16,194 nucleotides of DNA, taken from NCBI GenBank assembly GCA_023412515.1, contig JAEYNO010000210.1, positions 1 through 16,194 of the forward strand, in the 5' to 3' direction. This document shows positions 1-8,069 of this stretch, piece by piece. Each line of letters opens with the position of its first letter. The first letter of the stretch is position 1. The position numbers were made by a program, and so were the translations under genes. The notes beneath the pieces are model-generated. The model searched no databases, was not told where the DNA came from, and was given only the letters and a program-made list of their open reading frames with translations. This DNA comes from Actinomycetes bacterium (GTDB lineage: Bacteria; Actinomycetota; Actinomycetes; Actinomycetales; Cellulomonadaceae).

Positions 1-542
1 GGGTACCCGTGCGCGTCCAGGTAGGCGGTGGCGGCGGCCAGCACGACCGGATCGCGACCCATGGGCCGGGCGACCAGGTCCGAATCGGGCAGGGGCGCGA
101 AGTGGCTGCGGATGGCGATGTCGAAGCCGTCGCGGACCAGGTCGACCATGCGGTCGCTGACGTGGACCTGGAGCTGCAGCCGCGGATGGCGCAGCGCCAG
201 CGCCGGCAGCACCCGCGCGAGCCGGCCCTGGGCGACCGGCACCGAGGCGGTGAGGCGCACCGGGCCCGCCGGCTCGGCCCTGCGCCGCTGCACAGCCTCT
301 TCCGCCGCCTCGAGCTCGATCATCGCCGCGCGCGCATGTTCGAACACCTCGCGGCCGGCATCGGTGAGCTGGAACCGGCGCGAGCTGCGGTGGAGCAGGC
401 GCACGCCGAGGCGCGCCTCCAGCGCGGCGACGCGCTTGCTGACCGTGGTCTTGGGGCACCCCAGCCGGCGACCGGCGGCGGTGAATCCGCCCGCGTCCAC
501 CGCGTGTACGAAGCAGGACCAGTCATCGAGACGGGTGGCCAT
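1..542 (-). CDS. LysR-family transcriptional regulator, 3' part outside window
   Basis: This is the first ~180 codons of a LysR-type regulator; its 3' end lies beyond base 1. Reading leftward from the ATG at 542, the protein opens MATRLDDWSCFVHAVDAGGF. A winged HTH follows (FTAAGRRLGCPKTTVSKRVAALEARLGVRLLHR, quoted in parts: FTAAGRRLGC, KTTVSKRVAALE, RLGVRLLHR), then LTDAGREVFEHA. The start of the effector-binding domain comes next (PVRLTASVPVAQGRL, FDIAIRSHFAPLPDS). An upstream ATG at 557 is in frame, but 542 has GGAGA at a good distance and gives the usual LysR N-terminus. It is divergent from the GST gene at 647, a common arrangement in which the LysR protein controls its neighbour and itself. 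The effector is unknown. Codons are strongly GC-rich, as in the rest of the left chromosomal flank. Confidence 0.93.
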   Translation of the reverse strand, partial: MATRLDDWSCFVHAVDAGGFTAAGRRLGCPKTTVSKRVAALEARLGVRLLHRSSRRFQLTDAGREVFEHARAAMIELEAAEEAVQRRRAEPAGPVRLTASVPVAQGRLARVLPALALRHPRLQLQVHVSDRMVDLVRDGFDIAIRSHFAPLPDSDLVARPMGRDPVVLAAATAYLDAHGY

Positions 543-558
543 GGCAAAGGTCTCCATA

Positions 559-606
559 CGTGGACGATAGGTGTCAGCCCGGCAGTCTTCACCTGCAAAG
601 TCCACG
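559..606. promoter_or_regulatory. Candidate LysR operator in the LysR/GST divergent spacer
   Basis: The ~104-base spacer between the divergent LysR and GST starts holds the inverted pair CGTGGAC (559-565) and GTCCACG (600-606). An inner GGTG/CACC pair lies at about 570-593. LysR regulators usually bind dyad sites in such spacers. The assignment to this regulator is inference from position and symmetry only, and no clear -35/-10 was assigned. Confidence 0.35.
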
Positions 607-646
607 ATACGACCATCCATCTCCCCCGCCAACTGAGGAGATCGTG

Positions 647-1349
647 ATGTCCCCCATCCTGCTCACCGGCTATCCCCAGGGCAGTTCCCTGGGCCTGGTC
701 GCCGCCCTCGAGTGGCTGGGCGAGCCCTACCGCCTGGCCCGGGTGGAGATGCCTGCACAGATGCAGACGGACGCGTACGGCCGGGTCAACGGCCGCCGCG
801 AAACCCCGGTGCTGATCCGCGACGACGGCGGCGTGCTGACCGAGACCCTGGCGATCGCGCGCTGGATCGAACAGCGCGACCACGCACGCCGCGTGAGCTT
901 CGCGCCCGGTTCGCGCGTGCGAACGGATGTGGCAGCTGATGGCCTACCTCAACACCGGGTTCACGTCGGCGTTCACGCCGTACTGGATCGCAATGGAGGC
1001 CGCCGGCATGACGGAATCGTCGCGTGCGTTGCTGCGCACGTTCGGCCGCGAGGCCGCGGTCGACCGCCACGCCAGGCTCGAGGCCATGCTCGACGACGCG
1101 CCCTTCCTGCTGGGTGAGCGCCCCAGCCTGGCCGACGCGGTGTTCGTGGGCGTGGCCCGCTGGGCCACGTTCCATGGCGCCCTGGATCCCACGGACTATC
1201 CGCGCATCCTGCGCCTGCGCCGACGGCTGGAATCCGACCCCGCGGTGCGGTTCGCGCAGGCGGTGGAGGACGGCGTGGCGCTCCCGTCCGGCCATGCCAT
1301 GCGCGCACTGCTGCCACTGGACGAGGCGCTGGCGGCCGCGCGTCCCTAG
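647..1349 (+). pseudogene. Glutathione S-transferase family protein, frameshifted
   Basis: Two reading frames together encode one ~233-aa GST-like protein. Frame 1 begins at ATG 647 behind GAGGAG (635-640) and gives the thioredoxin-like N-domain: SPILLTGYPQGSSLGLVAAL, then TPVLIRDDGGVLTETLAIAR with the usual proline and the ES/ET-type glutathione-contact region. After about codon 88 this frame turns to nonsense. The all-helical C-domain continues in the +1 frame from near 915 (MWQLMAYLNTGFTSAF, then PFLLGERPSLADAVFVGVAR) to the TAG at 1347-1349. The break lies in the CGCGCG-rich stretch around 911-926 and fits one extra base or two lost bases. It may be a real mutation or a sequencing error, because both halves look well preserved. 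The substrate is unknown. The stop overlaps the stop of the convergent radC fragment. Confidence 0.85.
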
Positions 1350-1507
1350 ATCCAGCCGCGTGCGGCCAGCGATACCGGCGCGCCATCGCCAATCACGAAA
1401 TGGTCGAGCAGCCGTACGTCCACCAGGGCCAGCGACTGCTTGAGCTGCGCGGTCACCGCGCGGTCGGCGGCGCTGGGTTCGGGATTGCCGCTGGGATGGT
1501 TGTGGCC
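1346..1507 (-). pseudogene. radC: radC 3' fragment (JAB/MPN domain), interrupted by the element
   Basis: Read leftward from about 1507, the frame encodes GHNHPSGNPEPSAADRAV, followed by QLKQSLALVDVRLLDHFVIG and a normal RadC C-terminus ending ARGWI and a TAG stop (1346-1348). HNHPSG is the conserved RadC motif that supplies metal ligands of the JAB/MPN fold. Everything upstream of the glycine before it is missing: the preceding codons read MLHK, not the hydrophobic strand (such as VILA or VILV) that precedes HNHPSG in intact RadC. The gene is therefore cut within about ten bases of 1507, and the rest should lie beyond the far end of the element. RadC is generally non-essential, which suits it as an integration site. 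Confidence 0.9.
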
Positions 1508-1539
1508 CTTATGTAGCATCCTCCCTATGTTGCGTAAGG
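1507..1539. other. Candidate tyrosine-recombinase core site at the left element end
   Basis: CCTTATGTAGCAT (1507-1519) and ATGTTGCGTAAGG (1527-1539) are inverted repeats matching at 10 of 13 positions. They are separated by the 7-base spacer CCTCCCT (1520-1526). Two ~11-13 bp inverted arms around a 6-8 bp spacer are typical of sites cleaved by tyrosine recombinases. The site sits at the radC junction and 13 bases before the first recombinase gene. The exact crossover point cannot be fixed without the other end or an empty site. It could instead be an operator controlling the recombinase operon. Confidence 0.55.
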
Positions 1540-1552
1540 ACTAGCCGACACG

Positions 1553-2701
1553 GTGGACATCTCCCTGAGGCTCTACTCCCGGGCCGATGGCTCGCTCCAT
1601 CCCGTACTCCTGAGGGGCGGCCTTCCGCTGGTTCTGCCCAACCTCTGGGCTGACCAACTTGCCTTAACTCGGCGCCCAAACAGCGTCCGGGCGTATCTGA
1701 GCGACGTCTTGAGGCTTTACAGGTGGGCCGCCGTCGCGGGCGTCGACATTTATGATTCATTCACAAGCCAAACGGGCCTCAGACCCAGTCAATTGCAAAG
1801 CTTAGTGACGTTCACCTCCTCACGTTCCGACGGAAGTGATTTCGCTCAAAGCACTATTAGCCGGCAAGCAAACTCGATCTGCATGTTTTTGCAGTTCGTC
1901 TTCGACTACCGACTTTCTCACCAAGATCTAAGCTTGGAGCAGTTGAGAAAGGCTGAGCGGTGGCAGAAGACGGTAATTTCCAGGCTAGCTAAGTTGTTCG
2001 CGGTAAGAGCGCAGAGAGGCGCAATTGCACAGAACGCCCTAGGACTAACCAAAGAAGAATTGGAGGAGCTGGACGGAATCCTACTTCCAGGATCGGAACA
2101 GAATCCTGCAAAGGATGAAGCGCTTCAGCTTAGAAACTATTGCATCTGGCGCCTGATGCTTGCCACTGGCGCGAGGCGTTCAGAAACAGTCCTCTTGGAG
2201 ATCGATGATCTCCAGCTTGGCGCGAAGCCGACTATCACGTTCAAGCGGCCCACCAAGAATGCAGCAAATAGGAGGCGAGATGGAGCAAGCCTCAAGACCC
2301 AGCAACGCACTCTGCCCATACCAGCACGGTTGGCCCGTCTGCTTTCAGACTACCTGGAGCGGGCCCGTCCTCGCTACGTTCAAGCTCGCCGGCCGTCCCC
2401 CGCGGTGTTTCTGAGTGCCCGGGACGGTCGTCGGTTGGCAGCTACGACAATCAACAAAATGCTCGCCGCTGCTTCAGTGCGAGCCACGAAAAACGGATTG
2501 CATCCGCACCGCCTACGTACGACTGCAATGAATGCACTCTGTGACATGGTACGTGATGCAAGAGGTCGTCTCCCAGATGGTTTCCAGGATCAGTTGATCT
2601 ACTTCGCTGGCTGGAGTGCCAGCTCCAAGATGCCGTTGCTGTACACAAGGGAGTCGATATCGGCGGCCCTGGGCCGACTTCTGATGAGCGCCAGCGAGTG
2701 A
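1553..2701 (+). CDS. Tyrosine recombinase A of the element (TnpA-like)
   Basis: This 382-aa protein has the catalytic set of a tyrosine recombinase/phage integrase. R208 lies in ATGARRSETVLLEIDDL and a lysine in the beta-hairpin region FKRPTKN (K231 or K235). H319 and R322 lie in HPHRLRTTA, W354 in FAGWS replaces the usual second histidine, and the nucleophile is Y364 in LLYTRES. An N-terminal SAM-like core-binding region (about 30-150) contains RPNSVRAYLSDVLRLYRW. The length is close to Tn554 TnpA (about 360 aa). The start is GTG; no alternative start upstream is compatible with the radC junction. Its stop overlaps the GTG of the next gene, so the two are translationally coupled. It should cut and join DNA strands at the element ends. 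Confidence 0.93.
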   Translation: MDISLRLYSRADGSLHPVLLRGGLPLVLPNLWADQLALTRRPNSVRAYLSDVLRLYRWAAVAGVDIYDSFTSQTGLRPSQLQSLVTFTSSRSDGSDFAQSTISRQANSICMFLQFVFDYRLSHQDLSLEQLRKAERWQKTVISRLAKLFAVRAQRGAIAQNALGLTKEELEELDGILLPGSEQNPAKDEALQLRNYCIWRLMLATGARRSETVLLEIDDLQLGAKPTITFKRPTKNAANRRRDGASLKTQQRTLPIPARLARLLSDYLERARPRYVQARRPSPAVFLSARDGRRLAATTINKMLAAASVRATKNGLHPHRLRTTAMNALCDMVRDARGRLPDGFQDQLIYFAGWSASSKMPLLYTRESISAALGRLLMSASE

Positions 2702-4302
2702 GTGTAGCCATGATGAGAGCGTTGCCGCTAGATTCGCTCATTGAGGCCGCTTCCACCTTGCTGGCCATCGACGTAGAGCCAATAGACGCAGCCGTGATAA
2801 CAAGCTTTGGGCAGCGTCTAGATACCATCGGCCGCGATGGGGCGTGGGCAAGAGAGATCCAGTTCTTTCATGTTGGATACGGCACGTGGAAGCTTAAATG
2901 GGGCCAATCATTCCATCCCAATGCCGCCGTTGAATGGATATTCAGATCGTGCGTCGTCGAGCGTATGCAGACCCACGTAGATGTCAGGCCATTGTTCGAC
3001 ATAGCGCCTCTGTTGAAAGAGCTGGAACTGTCCTCTGACGGCACTGAGGTTGCGGGCGCAATCCTTAAATGGGTCAGAAGGATCGTCATACGAGAGGCTG
3101 AAGCTGGTCGACCCCAGTTAGCAGCAGGCGCAAAGGCGATCTTCCAGTGGTGCGTGGAACAAGGACTACCCGAATTCGAGGAAGGAGACCTCGAAAGCAT
3201 CAAGCAGCCGAGAAGCCATAGGCGGCGAGACCATGCAACTTTATATCTTGACCAGGACACCGGCCCGCTGACAAATGAAGAGCTCCGGAGGTTTGAGGAA
3301 GCGATCAGCCAGCGGGAAGGCTGGACTCGCCAGCGTGCGCTCTTCTATTTATGCAGAGACTGGGGCGTCCGGCCCATCCAGCTCGCCCTAATGCGTATCG
3401 ATGACTTTGGCACGGATGACGTTGGCAACTTCGTTCTCGTGCCGTCGGTGAAGGGTGTTCGTCGATCTAGGAAAAGAAGAGCGACGTCGAACATGCGGAA
3501 GCGCTACGTAAGCGCCGAAACAGCTACGGCTCTTGCAGAGCACATCGCCGAGACCACAGCAACCATTAAACAACTTCGAGCGCGCCTATCGCGGAGCCTC
3601 AAAGCACCACGTGCACAAGTAGATGCAGTTCCGATCCCAATGTTCCCGTCGATTGGATCCGAGGCGAAAGTGCGCACCATGTGGGATGACCAGGCCCTCC
3701 GGCCATACGTCATGCACCCAAGATCGGGTCAGATAAGCCGCGAGATCGTTCAGATTGGTGTGGCCCTTCAGCTGAAGCGGTCAGATCGCGACGCTGAAGA
3801 TGTAGTTCAACTGAGTGCGTACCGGCTACGTCGAACAAAAGCGACGGCAATGGTCATCAGTGGACACAGTCCAGAAGACGTCGCAGAAGCGTTAGACCAT
3901 CAGGGCGTATGTGCCGTGAGGCACTACTTCAGGTTCAGCAACGACCTAATTGACTTTGTGAATGCCGCGCACGCGACAAGTGCAGATATCAAAGAGGCTG
4001 CGGAAGCGTGGAGTGGGCGGCTAAGGCCAAGCGGGGACCCTTGCGCCGGTGAGGTGCGTGTGGCGAACCTAGGGATCTGCAGTCGAAGTGACCCCTGCCC
4101 CTATCATCCGACAGTGAGTTGCTATGCATGTCACAAGTTCCAGCCATTCAAGGATGCTAACCATCGCCAGGCACGGCGCGTGATTCTGCAGCTCAGGGAC
4201 ACAATTGCTGAGCAATCGACAGGGCCCGTGAAGATGCAACTGGACAGAGCGCTGGCAGGAGCAAATGCGGTAATTGAGGCAGTGCAGAATGATAGAGACT
4301 GA
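2698..4302 (+). CDS. Tyrosine recombinase B of the element (TnpB-like) with C-terminal Cys cluster
   Basis: This 534-aa protein is a divergent tyrosine recombinase. Catalytic candidates are R225 in CRDWGVRPIQLALMRIDDF, R378 in AYRLRRTKATA, H401 in ALDHQG and the nucleophile Y410 in VRHYFRFS. The box II histidine is replaced by tyrosine (Y375), a change that tyrosine recombinases sometimes tolerate. A C-terminal cysteine cluster (C461, C467, C475, C478 in CSRSDPCPYH and SCYACHKF) looks like a zinc-binding site and resembles the cysteine-rich tails of Tn554 TnpB-type proteins. The start is a GTG overlapping the TGA of gene A. It probably works with recombinases A and C as an obligate set, but the division of labour is not visible from sequence. 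Confidence 0.9.
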   Translation: MSVAMMRALPLDSLIEAASTLLAIDVEPIDAAVITSFGQRLDTIGRDGAWAREIQFFHVGYGTWKLKWGQSFHPNAAVEWIFRSCVVERMQTHVDVRPLFDIAPLLKELELSSDGTEVAGAILKWVRRIVIREAEAGRPQLAAGAKAIFQWCVEQGLPEFEEGDLESIKQPRSHRRRDHATLYLDQDTGPLTNEELRRFEEAISQREGWTRQRALFYLCRDWGVRPIQLALMRIDDFGTDDVGNFVLVPSVKGVRRSRKRRATSNMRKRYVSAETATALAEHIAETTATIKQLRARLSRSLKAPRAQVDAVPIPMFPSIGSEAKVRTMWDDQALRPYVMHPRSGQISREIVQIGVALQLKRSDRDAEDVVQLSAYRLRRTKATAMVISGHSPEDVAEALDHQGVCAVRHYFRFSNDLIDFVNAAHATSADIKEAAEAWSGRLRPSGDPCAGEVRVANLGICSRSDPCPYHPTVSCYACHKFQPFKDANHRQARRVILQLRDTIAEQSTGPVKMQLDRALAGANAVIEAVQNDRD

Positions 4303-6706
4303 CGCGTTCCATCGACGTATACGCTTGCTGGAAGAGGTCGGCCGAGACAAGTTCAGTACCTTCCAAGAGCGGGCTGTCATTCGAGCGGAGTACTCAGACC
4401 CGTCGTGGCTCGTGAGGGGCCGCCGCATGCGGTTCCCGAAACCATGTGGCGATTTCGGCGGCGCCGCGTTGTCCGTGTGTGACGTACTTGGTCGTTGCTT
4501 CGTTATCGATGCCATCGAAGATGGGCTTTCGCTCGAGGGGATCCACGGCAGACTCTACGGATTCAACCTGCTCGCGGAAGATTTGGGCCACGACGCTGAC
4601 GCTTGGCGAAGAATCAGTCCGGTGGTTTTCAACCGAACTGTCGCAAGAATCGCGCGGACCTACTTGCCCACCACGACCTACTGCCGGGCAAATGCGATCG
4701 GCAAGTTCGTCCAGTTCCTCAATGCCACCAGGGTCGGAAGCGGCAGTGCTGCAGGTACTGTACTTGATCGTTACTTATCGTGGCGCCCACGACTACGAAA
4801 CCCGACGAGGCACGCGATCGAGGTGGGTGACGACTCTGCTGTGGACGGCGGAAAGTTTGTGCCCGACCTCCATAAGGGAATTGGGGAGGCCAGGGCCAGG
4901 GTGAGGGCGGACCCCACGTTTGAGCCAGCGCCGGGCTACGACCTGATTAGGCTGGAGTCCTTAGCGTTCGCAATGGCCACCGGCATGAGAATCGGCGAGG
5001 TTGCTGCCCTGTCGATAAGCTGTATGCAGCGGAGAGAGGATGGGGGAACGCTCTTCATCAGAGTCCCCAATCAGAAGGGACAGCCGGCCGCAGCTCGACC
5101 GATCAGCGAGATCTGGGAGCCGGCAGTTCTCGAAGCACACGACTACTTGATGGAGGCTTGCAGGGGCGCGAGGCAACGCGCACTAGACATTGAGAGACGC
5201 GGGTTCGCATTCGTAGATGAGGAGCTAAGGAAGGTTCGTGCAGAGAGAGGTGTACCAACTTCGTTCTCCTCACAGCTTGCTATTGCCGGACTGGATCCGG
5301 ACAACTGCTACCAAATCGCGGAGCTAACAAGAGCGTTCGATGTTTCTGGGAAGGAGTTTGTATCGGAAGGAAAGTATGCGGACTGTGGTGTCCAGCTTCC
5401 GCGGATCATTGCGGCACGTTTCGTGGAGTGGATGGAGGCGCGCTTTGCGAAATGGGACTGGACGGATTTCTGCGTTTGCCCTGACAAGCGGACCGGGCAG
5501 TCTGGAAGCAGATGCCTTCCGGCCAGCCAGATTGCATTGCATCTGGAGGGCGGGAGATCCTGTCTGGTAAAGGCGGACTGGTTCTATGGGAGCGCAAGAG
5601 ACTTCCTGATTCTGCTCTCCCGAGAGGGCGTGTTTGAGGGCAAGGTGCTCGCCGAGTGCGCCAAGCGCAGAATTGCTGCCGAATGGAAGCGACTGAGGGC
5701 ACTCGCGTTGTCCCGTCAAGGAGGGGGGCAGTGCTGGGCGGTACGAATCGATAGGCTAAAGGCGGAACTGGTTCAGCGCTACAAGAGGCACTTGCAGCAG
5801 CATTACAGAGAGCTTGTGAGCTTTGATGACGAAGGGAAACCACACCCGGGACGGCTAGTTCGGCAAGGAGTTCCACGGAGCATCGGCACGCACCTTGTGG
5901 TGCTGTGGGAGAACCAGTTCTCCGGGCAAAAGGGGCTCGGAATACTGCCGCGCCCCATCTTCCGATCAGACTATTACCGCCACCTCTCCAGTACGAACGA
6001 GGGGCGCACCATCTTCGAGCGATTGTCCATCACCAACTCGCAGGGACACACTTTTTCTATTCACCCTCATCAGATCCGGCACTGGGTAACCACTGCGATC
6101 TTTCGATCTGGGCCGTCGGAGGCACTCGTCGACCTCTGGATGGGGAGGACGCCATTTCAGTCTAGGATCTATGACCATAGGACGGCGGCCGAACGAGCGG
6201 AGGTCATGCGTGATCGCTATCTAGCCCAAGACCCTCCCGACGACTACCTTGGTAGACAAGTGAAGGAATGGCGCGAATCTGGTCTTTCTGAGGAGATGCT
6301 AGAAGAGCACTTGCGATCGAGACTTCGAGTTCTCCATTTCGTGCCTACGGGAACGTGTTCGCGCGAATTGTTCTTGTCTCCATGCGAGAAGGGCTTGATG
6401 TGTCTCAAGGGATTCGGAACTGAGTCGGCGTGTCCATCATTTCTCGTTGACCCAACGGATCTTCAAGCCAAGCGGGCGATCGAGACGATGCGGGAGCAGT
6501 ACATGGCGATGCTTCGGGTGCTGTATCCGGCGGCGGCTGATCTCAGGGAAGTATTCAACGAGGAACTGAATAGCGAGGAGACCATCGATCAACACATCAG
6601 CCACATTCGCGATGTGATACGTGGCTGTGACCAGGCGCTCAAGGCGTACGCTGCGAGGCCACGGACTGGAAAGGCGCCTCGGACGGTACACCTTGAGGTC
6701 ATCTAA
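4289..6706 (+). CDS. Large tyrosine recombinase C of the element
   Basis: This 805-aa protein is the longest of the three recombinases. With the start at ATG 4289, catalytic candidates are R234 in ATGMRIGEVAALS, H594 and R597 in IHPHQIRHWVTT, W617 in DLWMGR (usual second-histidine place) and Y628 in SRIYDHRT. About 360 residues separate box I from box II, far more than in simple integrases. This insert carries its own cysteines (CVCP at 395-398). Four more cysteines (690, 699, 705, 715) follow the catalytic domain, again suggesting zinc binding. I chose ATG 4289 over the in-frame TTG at 4274 because TTG would enlarge an already overlapping junction; 4289 overlaps gene B by 14 bases. The stop shares a base with the next ATG. 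Confidence 0.9.
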   Translation: MIETDAFHRRIRLLEEVGRDKFSTFQERAVIRAEYSDPSWLVRGRRMRFPKPCGDFGGAALSVCDVLGRCFVIDAIEDGLSLEGIHGRLYGFNLLAEDLGHDADAWRRISPVVFNRTVARIARTYLPTTTYCRANAIGKFVQFLNATRVGSGSAAGTVLDRYLSWRPRLRNPTRHAIEVGDDSAVDGGKFVPDLHKGIGEARARVRADPTFEPAPGYDLIRLESLAFAMATGMRIGEVAALSISCMQRREDGGTLFIRVPNQKGQPAAARPISEIWEPAVLEAHDYLMEACRGARQRALDIERRGFAFVDEELRKVRAERGVPTSFSSQLAIAGLDPDNCYQIAELTRAFDVSGKEFVSEGKYADCGVQLPRIIAARFVEWMEARFAKWDWTDFCVCPDKRTGQSGSRCLPASQIALHLEGGRSCLVKADWFYGSARDFLILLSREGVFEGKVLAECAKRRIAAEWKRLRALALSRQGGGQCWAVRIDRLKAELVQRYKRHLQQHYRELVSFDDEGKPHPGRLVRQGVPRSIGTHLVVLWENQFSGQKGLGILPRPIFRSDYYRHLSSTNEGRTIFERLSITNSQGHTFSIHPHQIRHWVTTAIFRSGPSEALVDLWMGRTPFQSRIYDHRTAAERAEVMRDRYLAQDPPDDYLGRQVKEWRESGLSEEMLEEHLRSRLRVLHFVPTGTCSRELFLSPCEKGLMCLKGFGTESACPSFLVDPTDLQAKRAIETMREQYMAMLRVLYPAAADLREVFNEELNSEETIDQHISHIRDVIRGCDQALKAYAARPRTGKAPRTVHLEVI

Positions 6707-7131
6707 TGGCTAGGAAATCCAATTGGCGCCAAGCCGCGCTTGAGATCCTTGCCGCAAGGACAGCTGAGGATGGAACCGTCGACATAACTCAGGCCGAGCT
6801 TGCACGGCTAGTCGGTGTCGCACGGCAGACTTTGTGGCGTGACTCAGAACTGCGCAGATGGATGAGCTCGACTAAGCAACGGACCAAGTTGGTCTCGGGT
6901 TCCGCAGCCGCTGCGTCTAGGAAGCAGCAGGTCACTGAGCTTCGCGAGAAGGTGGCGTATCTTCAACAAGTTAATGATCAGTTGACCGAGCTTTTCGTCA
7001 TTATTTGCAGGGAACTGAACGACAGGAATTTGGACGCTGTTGAGATTCTCGGAAAGTGGGCGCCCGACCTTGAAAGGCATGCCGGAGCATCGATCTTCAA
7101 CGTGGGAGGAACGATACCCCCGACGAAGTAG
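6706..7131 (+). CDS. Small HTH/coiled-coil accessory protein of the recombinase operon (TnpC-like)
   Basis: This 141-aa protein is the last gene of the recombinase set, its ATG overlapping the TAA of gene C by one base. Residues about 26-46 (DITQAELARLVGVARQTLWR) look like a helix-turn-helix. Residues about 73-105 form a coiled coil (KQQVTELREKVAYLQQVNDQ). Size, position and coiled coil match Tn554 TnpC (125 aa), an accessory factor reported to affect transposition frequency or orientation. Here it may bind element ends or hold the recombinases together; this role is inferred from position. Homology to TnpC itself is not proven by eye. Confidence 0.8.
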   Translation: MARKSNWRQAALEILAARTAEDGTVDITQAELARLVGVARQTLWRDSELRRWMSSTKQRTKLVSGSAAAASRKQQVTELREKVAYLQQVNDQLTELFVIICRELNDRNLDAVEILGKWAPDLERHAGASIFNVGGTIPPTK

Positions 7132-7794
7132 CGATGGAGAGACACGACCACCGCCGATCCGTCGTTGCTGACATGGGCTTCGGACGCCTAGCTGGGTGCC
7201 CAGTAGTGCGTATGCTCCGTCGGTGCAGCTTCCGATGTGCCGGACGGTGTGCCGGCTAGAGGATCGCGCGCATCAAGTTTGCGTGTGCATGGAACGAAGG
7301 TCTGTCTCTAGACGGCAACCATCGCCTGACCCAACCAAGAAACTATTAGACTCAGACGTTTGCGATAGCATGCACGTGCGGTCGAAGCACTTGGCCAGCA
7401 AACTGCGGGTGACGTCCCGACGACTGAGTATGTGACCCTCGGCTGGCGCCTGCCACCCGTAACACCTAAGAAGACATCTGCGGTGAGCGTCACGGATTGA
7501 CCGAGCCAGTGGCGGGGTCCCAGCAGGCCGGTGACCCTGGCACGGCTGGTCAGTAGCTACATGCGAAGCTCTAAGTAAGACGCGACCGGCCGGTTTGGAG
7601 CACCGTGCGCGCGTGGCGCGGGTGGTGAACAGGTGCTAATCGACGCATTCGTCGCGCAGCTAGCAATTCAACGATCGGTGACCGCAGCCCCGCCTCGGCC
7701 TCTCGCTGGAAGCGATCTATCCCTCGGTAAAGCGCTTCTTCATGTCCAATCGCCTCCTCGATGGGAGATTGGACTCAAAATCGCCGCGCCACTC
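7132..7794. other. Gene-poor stretch after the recombinase operon
   Basis: I see no convincing gene in these ~660 bases: the open stretches are short, overlap on both strands and have no recognisable motif or good ribosome site. There is a perfect 10-base palindrome ACCGGCCGGT at 7585-7594, and a hairpin with arms TCCAATC (7745-7751) and GATTGGA (7767-7773). The hairpin has no T-run, so it is not a clear terminator. The stretch may be the decayed remains of older cargo or hold regulatory sequence for element excision. Confidence 0.5.
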
Positions 7795-7837
7795 AAAAGC
7801 GGGAGGGCGTCACTGTGAGGGGAAATCAACCCTCCCG
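7795..7837 (-). terminator. Rho-independent-type terminator of the small membrane-protein gene
   Basis: On the minus strand the perfect 8-base arms CGGGAGGG (7837-7830) and CCCTCCCG (7807-7800) enclose a 22-base loop. They are followed by CTTTT (7799-7795). The 5' arm overlaps the last codons of the gene that ends at 7826. The loop is long for a classic intrinsic terminator, so efficiency is uncertain. Confidence 0.55.
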
Positions 7838-8017
7838 GACGACCACACACTCTACCAGGAGCGCCAGAGCTTGAAGCGCAGTCCACATTGTCAGTCCCGC
7901 GGCCCCAGCCCAGAGAGCCCCTCTGTCAGCGAATAGAAATACTGCAAGGCCGCCGAAAACCAGAGACCCATCACGGAGTACACGCACGACCTTGGGCTGA
8001 ACTTTCACAAAGTTCAT
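7826..8017 (-). CDS. Small two-helix membrane protein of unknown function
   Basis: This 63-aa protein has a short basic N-terminus (MNFVKVQPKVVRVLRDG) and then two hydrophobic stretches, about SLVFGGLAVFLFAD and LWAGAAGLTMWTALQALALL, joined by a short RGA turn. That suggests a small inner-membrane hairpin. The ATG at 8017 has AGGGG eight bases upstream. A terminator-like hairpin overlaps its 3' end, which supports a real transcription unit. It lies just downstream of a broken antitoxin gene on the same strand. A toxin role is conceivable for any small membrane protein, but nothing in the sequence shows it, and I do not recognise the family. Confidence 0.6.
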   Translation of the reverse strand: MNFVKVQPKVVRVLRDGSLVFGGLAVFLFADRGALWAGAAGLTMWTALQALALLVECVVVREG

Positions 8018-8069
8018 GGCTCACGCCCCTGGAGCCGCATGTCTAGGAAACATTGGTCTCGCTCAGCAT

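Noticed and set aside
9..647. Plus-strand open frames in the first 640 bases
   Set aside because: They are shadows of the LysR gene on the minus strand, which has an intact HTH.
1553..6706. Classification as a RIT (recombinase-in-trio) element
   Set aside because: RIT recombinases are about 300-400 aa each. Here B and C are 534 and 805 aa with cysteine tails and a fourth small gene follows, which fits Tn554-type elements better.
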